Assembly (NCBI GenBank): GCA_948567375.1
Contig: OX419759.1
Location: 53,224,593 to 53,288,592, forward strand
Reading direction: 5' to 3'
DNA from: Lunularia cruciata
Taxonomy: Eukaryota > Streptophyta > Marchantiopsida > Lunulariales > Lunulariaceae
DNA: 64,000 bases
The notes below the pieces were generated by a model. That model did no database searches. It saw only the letters and a program-made list of their open reading frames with translations, and was not told the DNA's origin. A program made the position numbers and the translations under genes. The first letter of the stretch is position 1, and each line of letters starts with the position of its first letter. Below are positions 11,583 through 23,543 of the stretch, piece after piece.

Positions 11583-12342
11583 GAATACTTTGCCAAGTTA
11601 AAGCTGTGCGAGATGTTCTCATTCTCAATCTAGACTACATCTAGAATGTCCAATGTCCATGCCATCGATCTCTCGTGTTAGTCTTCCGGCCTCCAGTCCC
11701 CTCAACGGAAGGATTTTCCTTTTCTTATCGTGTATAACGGCGACATGCTACAATTGAGGATCTTAGAACTCTTATAGTGTGTATATACTCAAGGGCACAA
11801 TAAGCTTAAGCAAGGGTTCAAGTAGCTTATCGGGTTTCAAATTACGGGTTCAATTTCAATTTGAATTCGTTCAATCAATTTGATTGTACAAATACGCGTT
11901 GACTTTGTATATAGCATCCATAGCAAGGGATGCCAGGACCCGTCTAAATAATAGATGTGTTTCAAATAGACAATGCAGATTGAAGTTGCAATGGGTCCAA
12001 GCGGGTTTACAGTGTCCGACAGGATTCTAAAATTCGTGAGCGACACAAAGCTGAAGGGTCCTATCACCAAATCAATTTCACTCCACAAGCCTTCAAACAT
12101 GACATCGACTGAAGAAACCAAGTTTTTTGATCAAATCGGAAATCAACAACTTATTTCTTGAGACCACAGAGTACCAGTTTCCTTCAATCCCGATTGATGC
12201 GTCCGCTTGCAATTTCTATTTGTTTGGATTTCAAATGGAACCCTCAAACCTTTTCCGCTCGTAGACAGATCGAGAGCACCGGACAAAGTACAATTCGGTT
12301 CATCCGCATAGAATACATCCATTAGGCCATACACAATTGCTT

Positions 12343-12372
12343 TCCAAATTCTGATCACAATCAGAATTTGGA
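12343..12372. repeat. perfect palindromic hairpin, 13-bp arms
   Basis: The arm TCCAAATTCTGAT (12343-12355) is followed by a 4-base loop and its exact reverse complement (12360-12372). There is no T-run after it and no neighbouring gene end, so it is not an obvious terminator. Function unknown. Confidence 0.85.
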
Positions 12373-13029
12373 ATTTATTGTTCGTTGTGTGTACAGAGAA
12401 CTACGTCATTGGACCTTGACATCCGAACAACGCTTTAGTACGTACTCGGCTGAAGCACACACTTTGTGGTTGTCTTTGAGCACAAAAGTGTGCTTCCGCA
12501 AATCGGTAAGCAGTTTGATTGCCGATTACTTCATCCACATTCGTTCGTGTTGATGTGAATGAGTGGCAATATAACAGGATGAGTTCAGAAGAAGGAATAG
12601 AAGTGAGAAAAAGTGAAATGAGCTCACCGACAGAAGACGTGCTGCAACAGACTGGAAAGAAATACACTTTCGGTGACGATCTAATTCGCTCTTGTGTCTA
12701 CACTCCCGTTTCCATACACACTTCTGCAATTGAGACATACATCTAGAAATGGACTGTCACCGTTTTCTCTGGTGATTTGACCGTTTCCTCAGAACAATCC
12801 TCAAACTTGCTCCCTTGCATTTCAAGGATGTGGACTCCAAAAGCATAGAAGACGGAGTCGCCGGAACAGATCTTGTTGTCGAGAATCGAAGTCCTTATCT
12901 CCGCTTCCTTTGTTTATTCATGGACTCCAAATGATGGACTCTGCAGATTCTAACTCTGTTACCAAGAGGAAGCCGCATGGTAATGCTTGGTATCCTAAAT
13001 GCTTGCCTAGAATTGTCTGGTGATCAAGG

Positions 13030-13076
13030 AATATTGGGTACAATATTGGTCAAGGAAATGTATTGTACCCAATATT
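13030..13076. repeat. perfect inverted repeat, 16-bp arms
   Basis: AATATTGGGTACAATA at 13030-13045 is exactly reverse-complemented at 13061-13076 with a 15-base loop. Could be the remnant of a small inverted-repeat transposon or a hairpin transcript; nothing decides between these. Confidence 0.85.
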
Positions 13077-13499
13077 GCAAGCATAGAATCTCACATGAGT
13101 GTTGAATTGGTAGCGTTTGTATGATAGATATTTGATGTTTATCCTTGCTTAAAACTGGCATGATTTGCATGTCAATCAGTTTTATGACCATTCCTCATGT
13201 CTTTGTCAATGCACCATCTTGTCTCTTGAGCCACATGGTAGGAGAGTATATAATGGTTTGTCTCTAGGCCTTTTTATTCCTAGGATTTAATCGTTCAATC
13301 ATTTTTATTACTCTTCTTTGTACCTTGCTTCTTTGATTAGAAACCGTTGAGCTCTGATTGATCTCTTCATTACACTCTACGTCTTTTATCAACATTATAT
13401 AATCTTTCCTTTATGTTTTCTAATCAAACTTTCAAAGGCTGCAGTTTATGATTTTGTATTGTGATAGTCTAATTCAAATTTTCTAAGCATTTCCACGAT

Positions 13500-13854
13500 C
13501 TATTCGAGAGGCTCAAGATAGATTAGTGGAAAAGTCCGAGTAGAAAGTAAAATTGATAAAATAGATTTAAAAATACCAATAATCTTTTCATGGTAATGAA
13601 TGGAGCAGTAGATCAACCAACAATAATTAATAATATCAAAAAATAAAAATAAAATACCACAAGAAATGGATATACAAGAACATAATCTTAAAATGTGATT
13701 CCATGGTTTTCTATCAATACTTTTTATATGTGTTGTTGGTTTATCTATTCCTGTTTAAGATCATGAAAAGCTTATGGATCATTTCCAATCTATTGTATTA
13801 ATTTTACTTGCTACTTGGACATCTCCACTAATTTATCTTGAGCCTCTCGAATAG
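13500..13854. mobile_element. fold-back element, MITE-like, about 355 bp
   Basis: The left half from CTATTCGAGAGGCTCAAGAT (13500) pairs with the right half ending at 13854. The outer 31 bases match with one difference, and similarity continues with small gaps through AGTAAAATT, CTTTTCATG and CCAACAA to within a few tens of bases of the centre. The whole unit can thus fold into one long hairpin. It contains no coding sequence. This fits a fold-back or MITE-type DNA element; I could not find a convincing target-site duplication. Confidence 0.7.
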
Positions 13855-15015
13855 GTTTGTTCATTTTGTCCTTTAAACATTTTCCAGGGACTTTCATGAC
13901 AAGTTCGTGAATGATCACCATGATAACAATTCCATAATGTTGAGAAATTGGAACACCGTAAGTGCTGAACACCGAAAAAGTCTCGGTCCTCTGCTCGCCA
14001 CTTTCTAGAAGGACCTGCCGTCTGCTGGACGTCATGAGTCTAGTGGAGGTCCATAGTGCCTACTGTAGTCTGTAGTGCAGATTCGTGTGTGGGCGATTCG
14101 ATGTGACTTTGGCCCCTCTCATCCAATCCTTTTTGTAGGCCGGTCCCCTAGTACATTGCCTAGTCTATCATCTTTGACCATAGCGTGGCTGTTTTTCCAC
14201 TCAATGTAACACCGACCTCCAAAGTGTGGCGACAGCTTGTGGAATAGTGAAGCATGCTCAGGCGGAAACCAAGTTGAATTGGTCATGGTTAAGATATTTT
14301 CTCGGGTTAAATCCAGTATGTACCGTAAGCTAAGCTAGTTTGGTACAGCTTAGAAAATCATTGCGTTCAGCTGTCAAACTGAGTATGTGGTGACGAGTCG
14401 GAGCTTCTTGCACATGTCTTTCGATAAAGCGAACGTAGTCTAAGGACAATGTGATGAATATGGCGAATAGTGCTGGTATACACCAATGAGAGATTGACAC
14501 TCACATATTTATCGTTTACAGCCTTAGTTTCAAACTTCAAGTACAAGTGCTTTCGCAGCACCCGAACGACTCGATTGAAACCAGTACGTTGTGAAATCAC
14601 AAGAGATGGCCGAAGATAAAAACGCAAGCTATTTCACCAGCTCTAACGTAGTCAAATCTGCAGTTGAATACTGCGTAAGTTATGAGAATAATTTGATGGT
14701 GAATTAAGAGAACCACTTTCTGTTCTACACGTTATGAGACTAGAAATCTGGAGAAATATGGCTTCGTGATGCAATTTCGAAAACGAGAGACGCGGGAACT
14801 TTGGTGGTTTTTGATGGGAGGAACTTCCAGTATATACAGGCTAAGAGAAATGAACGATATTTTATTTCATATTCATGGTTAATTTGGAAAATGCTCAAGG
14901 ACTGGTGTATACCAAAATCAAACGACTGTATAAGCACTGCGATGATTGGATGAGTTGCAGCCGGGAAGATCATCTCATCTAGCTCTGCAATATGAAGTCC
15001 GTAAATTTGTGTATT

Positions 15016-18000
15016 CTACACGAACTTAGAGCCAAACCACCTTCTTCCCCACCATACAGACAAACTAGAGCTCAGTTTCTGAAGACCTGTCCATGTTTTG
15101 AGCCGGGTTGAAATCGATCCTGTCTTTCTTCGCGACGCCTCTTCATCCAAGGTCTTGTACGCAGCTGCCAATATGTACATTGCAGGATGCAACCTGCAGG
15201 AGCGAAAATCATACAGTTAGAAAACTCACGAGTATGAATGGGTAAACGCTTCTAGTATGATAGTATTGTCGAAACCACATCCAAAAATCTCATTCCGGAT
15301 TCTGAGACGGAGACGATCATAATCTGATGACTTCAAGACGCAGAATTCGTGAAATGGAAATGGAATAGCTGGGTTTACATTTTCTCATTTCCAACCGCAG
15401 CAGAGAACATCCTGTGTTCATGCTCTTCCGATTGATATGCATCTCGATTTTTCAACCTTCTTTTCCAAGATTGTCTGTTCTGACCGAATGTTTCTATGTA
15501 CCAACCACCAACATTATGTGTTTCTGCTCTGGGCTCAAATATCCAATACCTGCTAAAGGAGACAATATCACGTTTCTGAAAACTTGGCTGTGTAAGAATA
15601 GGAGCATAGTCTCAAGTACTTCCCAGCTTGTGCGTCCGCTAAAACCCACCATTTTTTATCCAAACGTTATGAAAAGAAAGTGTTTGCACCCTACCATCCT
15701 TGGGAGAACATGCATACCTGCTCGGAAGAACACGTGCACGACGACATCGACATTCACAAGGTGAAGTATCACTGCCAACTCTGAACCACTGCAAGTGCTT
15801 GACCTGCGTTCCAATAAGTTCTGTTGTAAGATGTATGCATTAGTTAGTAGGTCATGTCCATACTATGAAACCAGGAATCCAAGACCGAAATCACCTGCGA
15901 GGAAAACACCAAATTCTTACACAGTTCCTCTGAACGCCACAACCAGTTTCTACTATGAGCTCCAAGTCCCTGGATTTTGCTGAAATGCCATGACATTTTT
16001 GTAACGAGCTTACTAACACGTACAGTTTATATAGAGAAAACAGTTGCATTGGATATCCCCTGGTTGTACAATGGATGCAGACAATCAAAATGATCAACAC
16101 ATTATCATCTGATGACAAAAACTCAATCAACTCTTCTGTTTATAAGGGGTTACTTGGAAAGGTCCAGCTCACCTACCATGGGGGTTCTATGCTGCAAAAT
16201 CAGATGAGTTTTCTTGCCATCTGGACCATGTACATCACAAACATGTCCAACTTTGGAAGATCCAAGGCCACGTATGGAACCAAGAAATATCCTCTTCACG
16301 AAGTCCCTAGTGCCGTCTGAAGAAGGTCCGATTTCTTCGTCAAATAGTTCTGAACTCAAATAAACATATATGCTGTCATGTCCCTCTATACTCCCAGAAA
16401 TTGAAGCATCTGAGAAACTTTCGTCATGTGGCACCCTTATTGATCTAGCAACCACACTCCCAAACATTTGCAACTCCAGGTCGACAAAGGCAGTTTCCAT
16501 ATCTTCTTTTACGCTGTTATCACTTCTTTCAGCCAAGGGAGGAACAGGAGATGATGAAGTATTAATATCAGTTTTTCTTTTTTTAGCACTCTGGTCTTGT
16601 AAATCATCATTTTTCTCAATAGAATCCGTAGTAGTGTGGAGCATTGAAAGATATTCATGCGATCCCTCAATTTGGGGAGTTTGGACTTCACGAACCAGAC
16701 CGAACTGTTGTCGACCAGATACAAGATGCAAGACGTCCCAAAAGTCCGGTTGAGCCCTCTCTTCTGCTTCAAAACATTCTGGCAAACCCTCTCGTTCACT
16801 AACAGGAGGACCAAAATAAGCTTTCTTGAGAGCTGACTGCGTTTCGGCCCTGAGATCTTCCTCCCAACCTCTGCCGACCCCAATTTCTTGTCGTCTTATA
16901 ATATCCTTCACCATTACTCTGTATCTCCTCAGCCAGCTAACCACCTCTGTTGTCCTAGTTCCAAGTTCTTGCTCGTCATATGCATCGCTTTCAACTTCAT
17001 TTCTGCCGTCTTCACAAGATGCCTCTTGGAAACCTGAGGAACTCGATCTGCTTTGTTCCATACGTTTACAACGAAGGTTCTCGTCATATTGTGCACGCTT
17101 TTGTGGATCTGATAAAATCTTCAGCAGGATAAACGCACCAAACATCCGTTACATTCAATTTATGAGCAACTCTCACCCTATCTGTTGCAGTGAGACATGC
17201 GAGAAATAGGCACAACCTCTTGGCTATGCTCTCTCGACTTAATCAAGCATGACCTCCTAATCAAGCATCAGAAAGAACGAAAATTGTGAGAAACAACTTT
17301 TCTCCTTCTGATTACCAAGAGGGACAATGGTAACCCTCTCGTCGTAGAAAACACTAGAACTACTCCTCAACTTCGATCCTTCCTTGAAGAGGCCTGCTAC
17401 AAGTATCTCTAAATCAATAAATGAATACTCCTCATCTACATGTTCCTTCTAGAGGACTTCTCGCCGGCTAGAATATCAAATCAAATGCTGACCTAAGTGG
17501 ATAAACGCAACGTTTGACCAGGCTGTCTGAAAGACCCATACAAGGAATACGGGATATGAGCTGTTTGGTCAGTAATTCCGAGTTATATTTTGGTATATGA
17601 GAGCAGAAGCCGTTCTGGGAACGGGTTATCCAGAACTCATGAAGAGCACATATTCGATAAACAACATGTACTTGAATTACAGTGCTAGAGTAGTAATTCC
17701 GAGTTATATATGTGCTAAAGTACTTTTAGCATTTTAGCAAGAGTCGGTATATGTACCAACTACGAGCAGTATCGCGACAAGCAATGAAACAGAACTGAAC
17801 ATTTGCATGAAGACCAGCGGAATGCATGATGTGTTGATCGCCAAGGAAACAGAAACTGACAATCAAAAATGATGATTTGTATTCAAGACAGCGTTTCTAT
17901 CAATCCGAGTTCTGATCTTGATATACTTCTGAACACATAGCCATTAGATCATACGAGTTCCACCGGAAATAATATTAAGAAAGCATTTCCATTTGGTAAA

Positions 18001-18432
18001 CCGAGAGTAATCGAAGGAACAGCTCCCAACATTTCACACCTCAGCTCTAGCTTCAAAACAGGATGGAGATCCATAGAAGAATCTTCATGCTTCCAAGTCA
18101 ACGATTGAAATGTCAAGTTAAAGACCTTCAATCTTGAAAGCTTCTAACTGGTACTATTAGAGAACGAAAAGTACCTCATATGCAGCCAATACACGAATGA
18201 ATTCTACGGTGGAAGTTTCTGATTGCAGATCAGGATGAGTGGCTTTAGCCAACTTCCTAAATGCTGCACGGATGCTAGTCGCACTGCAGTTTCTTGGTAG
18301 CCCCAAGACTTCATACGCACTAGCTGCTGCCGCAATCCTCTCTGCCCTCTTCGTTGTCGAGTATCCTCTGAGTATCTGCTGATACTTCTGTAGGACCTTC
18401 ACTGACCATAAGGAGTTATGACATATAGCCAT
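15016..18432 (-). CDS. J-domain (DnaJ/HSP40) protein, probably organellar
   Basis: Five exons in continuous phase: 18432-18175, 17118-16177, 15803-15718, 15549-15379 and 15193-15016, all with GT-AG introns, giving 544 residues. Exon 1 encodes a basic, Ser/Arg-containing N-terminus that could be a mitochondrial presequence, then the J-domain from about residue 39 (AYEVLGLP, with HPD at 66-68). The domain ends in exon 2 with ILSDPQKRAQYDENL. Next comes an acidic linker and a long conserved-looking region (WLRRYRVMVKDIIRRQE; FWDVLHLVSGRQQFGLV). Exon 3 carries a cysteine cluster CECRCRRAR, exon 4 a WIFEPRAETHNVGGWYIETFG stretch, and exon 5 LHPAMYILAAAYKTLDEE. J-proteins stimulate Hsp70 ATPase. 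The partner and client are unknown. The ATG at 18432 is the first in frame. I do not know an exact family name. Confidence 0.8.
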
Positions 18433-19390
18433 TTCATGAATATGCTCCTGCAGATCCAACACTCAATATTCAGAAACCTTCCACTCCACTCTTGCTCATT
18501 CGATTCACAGAAAGCATTATTTCATAACCTAGAGACCTTTCTTGGCTATGGCCCTTCCTGTATCGGAGCAGCTATGCATTGACTCCTCTACGCCCACGTG
18601 GACCCCAAACAATTGAACCTGGTGGGCTATAAAGCATGCGGATCTAAAGCGTCAAAGAAAAATACGAAGAGGATAAAAATTTGTCTCAAATTTACGTGAA
18701 GGAGATGGGTTGTTGGATCTCTTGATGTTTCGGAGTGTGAACAAGATCGAGCAGTTCAGTAATACTCAGACGACTTATCAGCAGAAGCTGCTGAAGAAAA
18801 CTGCGTTGCGAATTGACCAAGTTGAAGAAAGATCCGGGTCACGAGTAGAGATAGATTCGCTCAACTGCAATAAACCATCATCCAAGGGGAATGCGGCAGT
18901 CAATTGACGGCTGAATGTTTACCTTTGAAGAACAGCGAATCTCCAATTTTGAATGGTGATAGAAGTCGAAAATCCGGAAATAGAACTCTCAAAATCCAAT
19001 TGTCTGATGATTTCTCTCAAAGAGAACTTGGCCGATACCAGAAGGTCACCAAGAAGGATTCGTCTCCTATTTGACGTTCCCTGCAATATTTTTTCTCGAC
19101 AGGGCTCCGATGTGAAATGACGCATGAATATGAAAACAAATTCACGAAACGTATCTGCGGATTGAAACGGAGTATAAGAGGCAAGTTAACTCCTGAACTA
19201 CTAAGGAGCAGGACTCACTGCCTCTGCTACCAGGTGTTGGCCACCTCACCATCCAAGAAAGTGGGCAGAGGCGGTGGCATTCTTCCTTCCCGTGACTTCT
19301 AGATCCTATGGAGATTGTCTCGAGGACCGAGAACAAATCTATTGGATCGTCAAAGCAAGCAGCAGCTTTGACTGTTAGCAGGTTGACATG
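17770..19390. repeat. duplicated block, J-domain 5' region copy B
   Basis: Partner of 6600-8230. It covers the first intron (about 17770-18174), exon 1 and the upstream region of the intact J-domain gene. Confidence 0.7.
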
Positions 19391-21254
19391 GATTCAATTC
19401 GACCTCCAATTGTACTTCAGAATCGTCCATCATCTGGCACTAATTCAATCTGAGAACAGTTGAGCTGTGTGTCATGACATAACGCATATAAAGGGAGACT
19501 GGAAAATGACGAACTAATTGGTGGTGATTTATTCTCCGCTGCCGCAACTTTTTAGGACAAGGAACTGAAGTCCTTTCCCTCGTCAGTGCAAAACGCCTAG
19601 ACTCGTTTATGATTTCTTAAAATACTTCCAGGCTCAAGTTCCGTTGTCGTGGGTGCAGCTGATCGCTCCTTGTGAGTGTACTGCTTCAGGACCGAGTCTG
19701 TAAAGCTACATCAGTCTGCAAGATTTCCTGTATAATATGAAGTAAAGGTCTAAATTTTGATACAGTGACTCTCACATTTGGTAAATGCCCTCATATCAAA
19801 ATCCAGGATAAGCGGGTGATTCCAGGTTATATCGTTTCCTCTTTACATTTGTGCTGGTATCCTCTTTAGGTTGTGCATCATTTGAATTGAAAGTATTCTC
19901 GTCTAGTCCATCCGAGGCGATGGACTAGAGAGAGCTGCATTTCAGTGCTCGTCATGAATTTTCCTGTAAGCTGAAAGCTGCCCAGTTAAGATCAGAAACA
20001 GGTCTTCTCAGCACTGCTGAGACAGTACAACTATATAGCTATCACTGGAACACAAGCACGTCGCAGGTACTGATTTACTTAGTAACGATTGCATGTGAAA
20101 ATTCAAATGCGCAGTGCGTATTCGCCTTTGTGCTGACCCCATTAAACCGAGGTGCGATTCTAAAGAAGGTAGTCGCAGCAATATCACAATACACATAGTT
20201 AATGGTCTGAAGAAAGGCGGAAAAAATGCAAGGAATCACTGGACTCTAATTTGTGTTAATTAAACCGTAATTTACGTATAGCTACCTCATATCGAATTTC
20301 TGTTGAGCAACCTAGTTCGTCTTCAAGGAATCAAACTTCGCGGGTTTCAAAAATCTAGTGTGGAATCATAGAAATCTGGGCCTTCATCTTTCAGTTGCTG
20401 AAGAACTTGTTGAAGATGTACAAAATTTGAAGTTGATTGTGTGTCCGAGTGCCCACAGCAATCTCTGGACTAAGAAAGTTCATACTCAAATGGATGTGAG
20501 TTTAACTCCAAGAGACACCTGGTGCACGGAGACATCCTTCTGTCTTGAGTTACGGATGAGACTGTATGTCCAGTCGATAATGTACACGCTTTGGTTCAGG
20601 AACATGATCTATATTTCATAATCTCACTTTTTCACACGACCTCAAGAGCAATCTAAAAGAACAGAGATGCGACAAATTGACCAGTACCCGGTGTACGTTC
20701 AGCCTTCCCCAGCCACTCCATAGACTTACAGGTCAGCGTAACCATCAGTATGACCACTGATATCTTGACCTCCTTATCCCATACATAACCACAATTTGAA
20801 AGCGTCAGCTACTGTGGCATCCGAGAACAGAGGAATAGAACACACAACTGGTTGATATTTCTACTGTAGCACTTCAATTTCTGGGGATTGACTGATTTCC
20901 TCCGTCCGTCATCAAGGTCGATAAAACTGCGAAACAGAAAATGCTATAGTACTTCTTCATGCTGCCGATACGAAGCAGTATCAGCAAGGTCAGCCTCGGT
21001 AACACTCCTCAACAAGAACGACTCACAAGGTTCACCTGAGCTCAACTTGACTGGGCAAAAGCTGCGCTACTGAGTAGGTAAATTCCCCCTGTACAGAACA
21101 GCCCTCTGAGCTGACAATGCAGTTCCCTGAAGGGCTAAGTGAGCTTATTCTTACGAAGCTTTATGCACACAGTGAGGATGACTCATTGCTTTTAGGGTGG
21201 CAGAATGAGATGAAAGCTGCAAGAAAAATGACAAATTCACATCCTTTGGAAGAT
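19391..21254. other. intergenic sequence, no supported gene
   Basis: Frames are short (at most 87 codons, 20358-20621) and show no known domain. I see no repeats or RNA genes. Confidence 0.4.
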
Positions 21255-22736
21255 CTACTTTGAGTCATTGGATCTCGGCTGGTCCACAAGAAAGTTGATA
21301 GCATCCCGGAGACGCAAGTATTCATCCCATGTGTTATACAGCTGATACGAAATCCTTAGGTATGCGGTTACACCTTTTGTGACCCTCAAATCTTCTTCAT
21401 CCTCTTTTCTCGGTGGCACGTATGCATGGACTTCTATGGAGAAATCCTGACGCAACGAGGTTCTCAATGCATGAGCATCTCCAGCTGAGAAAATCTTGAG
21501 AGCTGGAGGCAATCCCACCGTCACCATGGAACCCACCATGTCAGGAGAAGATACTCCACAGGAGGTACCCCAAGCCTCACCCAGCATCTGTCCCACAGCA
21601 AGCACCTTCTCATGGTTGTGGGCTATTATTGCCTTCAAACCTCCGGGAACACTGTTCACAAACTGGAAACATGCAGGAACTGTCAGGAGTGCACTATAAT
21701 CTCTCGTTCCTATCCAGTTGCATTCTTGCACTAGACCCTTTCCATGATTATGAGAAACAATGGGATGGTGAAGCCGGGAGAGGTGCTGTGCTTTGCAGTG
21801 GAAAAGAGCTGCTGTTGTTGGAGCAAAAAGCCATTTGTTTAAGTTGCTGGTGTAATAATCAGCATCAATCTCCTGCACATTAATCTCAACTTGTCCGATA
21901 GCCTGAGCACCATCCACAAACACCTCTTGAACCCCATAGCGTCTGCACATAGCCACCATGTCCTTCACTGGAAGAATTATTGAAGGCATGGAAACTATGT
22001 GATCAATAACCGCCAGCCGAATCACTCTACCATCATCTCTGGCTTTCTTAAGAACCTCATCAAGAGCAGAAAGGATTTCTGAGGGGGAGCTGACAGGGAA
22101 GGGGATGTCCACAACCAGAAGCTGAGCCCCTGCTCGAACAGCATAGGCTTGAAAAGCTTTGGAGACAGCTTTGTAGGCAAGATTCAGCATCAAAATTGAA
22201 TCTCCCTTGTTGTGACGACCATCTGCGAAACCCCACATGACATCCATGGCCACAATGGAGGCTGATACAGTGGCGTTATCAACCAGGACGAGCTCTTCCA
22301 CCGGGCAATTGACATGGTCGGCAACGGCTTGTCGTGCTTTCGAAAGCCCAGCTTCCAAACCTGAAAAATAAAAAGCATCCGGCTGCTTCATCCACAACTG
22401 CATCCACTCTGCTTGCACTGCCAACACTGATTTCGGGCAGGACCCAAAACTTCCATGGTTGAGCCGGGCTGCGCCTCTCTCGTGATTCCCAAATTCTGTA
22501 TTCCTCAAATTCTTCAAATACGCTTCGTTCAATTCTCTTGCAGTAACAACTCCTGCACGATAATTAAACGAACCTGATAATCCTCCCAGAAACCTCGAGC
22601 TGGGGCTCCGTGGAGAAACGCGCGACTCTAGATTCTGGAACCGTGGCGACAACCCATCTTCACTGCCTGACGTCATGAAAGTCTCATGCATGGCCAGGGC
22701 CAAATCCCTCTCCCGGATTGCAGCATCAAGCTCCAT
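21255..22736 (-). CDS. L-cysteine desulfhydrase-like, class V aminotransferase fold
   Basis: A single exon of 493 residues. Plant L-cysteine desulfhydrase uses pyridoxal phosphate to split L-cysteine into pyruvate, ammonia and hydrogen sulfide; relatives are annotated isopenicillin-N-epimerase-like. Visible landmarks are the substrate-loop motif RLNHGSFGSCP (91-101), QPDAFYFSGLE (118-128), LVDNATVSAS (151-160), the cofactor-binding VDGAQAIGQVE (274-284, Asp-275 facing the pyridine nitrogen), the lysine loop SNLNKWLFAP (297-306, Lys-301 as Schiff-base lysine), WIGTRDYSALL, and C-terminal AYLRISYQLYNTWDEY. It follows the Arabidopsis enzyme almost end to end, with roughly 50 extra residues at the N-terminus. 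That extension is Ser/Arg-rich after residue 38 but opens acidic, so it is not a clear transit peptide. Intact. Confidence 0.88.
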   Translation of the reverse strand: MELDAAIRERDLALAMHETFMTSGSEDGLSPRFQNLESRVSPRSPSSRFLGGLSGSFNYRAGVVTARELNEAYLKNLRNTEFGNHERGAARLNHGSFGSCPKSVLAVQAEWMQLWMKQPDAFYFSGLEAGLSKARQAVADHVNCPVEELVLVDNATVSASIVAMDVMWGFADGRHNKGDSILMLNLAYKAVSKAFQAYAVRAGAQLLVVDIPFPVSSPSEILSALDEVLKKARDDGRVIRLAVIDHIVSMPSIILPVKDMVAMCRRYGVQEVFVDGAQAIGQVEINVQEIDADYYTSNLNKWLFAPTTAALFHCKAQHLSRLHHPIVSHNHGKGLVQECNWIGTRDYSALLTVPACFQFVNSVPGGLKAIIAHNHEKVLAVGQMLGEAWGTSCGVSSPDMVGSMVTVGLPPALKIFSAGDAHALRTSLRQDFSIEVHAYVPPRKEDEEDLRVTKGVTAYLRISYQLYNTWDEYLRLRDAINFLVDQPRSNDSK

Positions 22737-23543
22737 TGATTGCTACAGGAAATGCCTACGAGCCCTTTCCTCTCAGCTTCGAGAATTTCTTCCTCCAGTT
22801 GCGCACAAACACATTTGGAAATGTAGCGAGAGACTACCAGGCACTGCATCTTCAGAGGTCATGATAATCCAGGGTTGCCGATAACCAATTCTGATTTGTA
22901 CGGTAAAAGAGACACGAACTCTGCTACCTTTTCCAAACCATAACCTGCAACATATTCCTCACCACCACCACTGACAGACGTCCTTAACAGTGGCATATCC
23001 TCCCTTCCTTCCTCTACCATGACAACATCTTCTGGATTTAAAAATCTCGCTCTGTTGTCCCCCTAGGATCTTACCTAGACCCCGACTTACACCCTCTGTT
23101 CCGAATTCCTCACGGAGTTACAGGCCAGCCACCCAGGGCAGCCTGCGGGTCTTCCAGACCAGGCACAGTACGACGTATCAGACACTTTAGTCGAAAGAAA
23201 CCGGTCAATCTGTAACTGTTCAGGGTAAATGAGGGATGAGGTGACTGGATAGTCCAATACCGGCAGCAACAGTCCAAGTAAAGTACCGTACAGAAGTAGA
23301 TCTCCTGCCTCAAAGGAACCTCTTCTCAAACCTAGCCCGGTTCAGACGAGTGACGGTGTGGGTTCTCTTCTGGAGGTTAACTAAGTCAGAGGGTTAGATT
23401 GTTCGGATAGCGATGTCCAGAGAACAGGGTTCGTGGGGTTTTAGAGGGGACCCACAGGGTGAACACACAAGTTTCAGTCCTGCACTGTACTTTTCCCGCA
23501 TGCAATCCTACAGTGCTCGAGAAATTAACCGATTCTCATCGTT
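22737..23543. promoter_or_regulatory. head-to-head intergenic region, possible shared promoter
   Basis: The 807 bases between the divergent starts of the desulfhydrase-like gene (minus) and the FANCB-like gene (plus) must hold both promoters. I see no clear TATA box. An upstream non-coding exon for the plus-strand gene cannot be excluded: an ATG at 23413 opens a short frame that ends before 23600. Confidence 0.35.

Larger units (their letters stand above)
9945..11695. repeat. duplicated block, dirigent copy B (gene plus flanks)
   Basis: Partner of the block at 3200-5045; see that entry for anchors. The coding part and 3' flank are close to identical, while the 5' flank has many small gaps, so the promoters have diverged more than the genes. 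Confidence 0.8.
11696..15015. other. intergenic stretch with fold-back repeats
   Basis: 3.3 kb between dirigent copy B and the 3' end of the J-domain gene, with no counterpart in copy A. No supported reading frame. It holds two perfect hairpin-forming palindromes and a 355-bp fold-back element, listed separately. Confidence 0.5.

Noticed and set aside
15414-15764. Plus-strand frame of 116 codons
   Set aside because: It is antisense to exons 3-4 of the J-domain gene, which read coherently with correct splice phases on the minus strand.
16370-17209. Two plus-strand frames of 127 codons each
   Set aside because: Antisense shadows of the large second exon of the J-domain gene.
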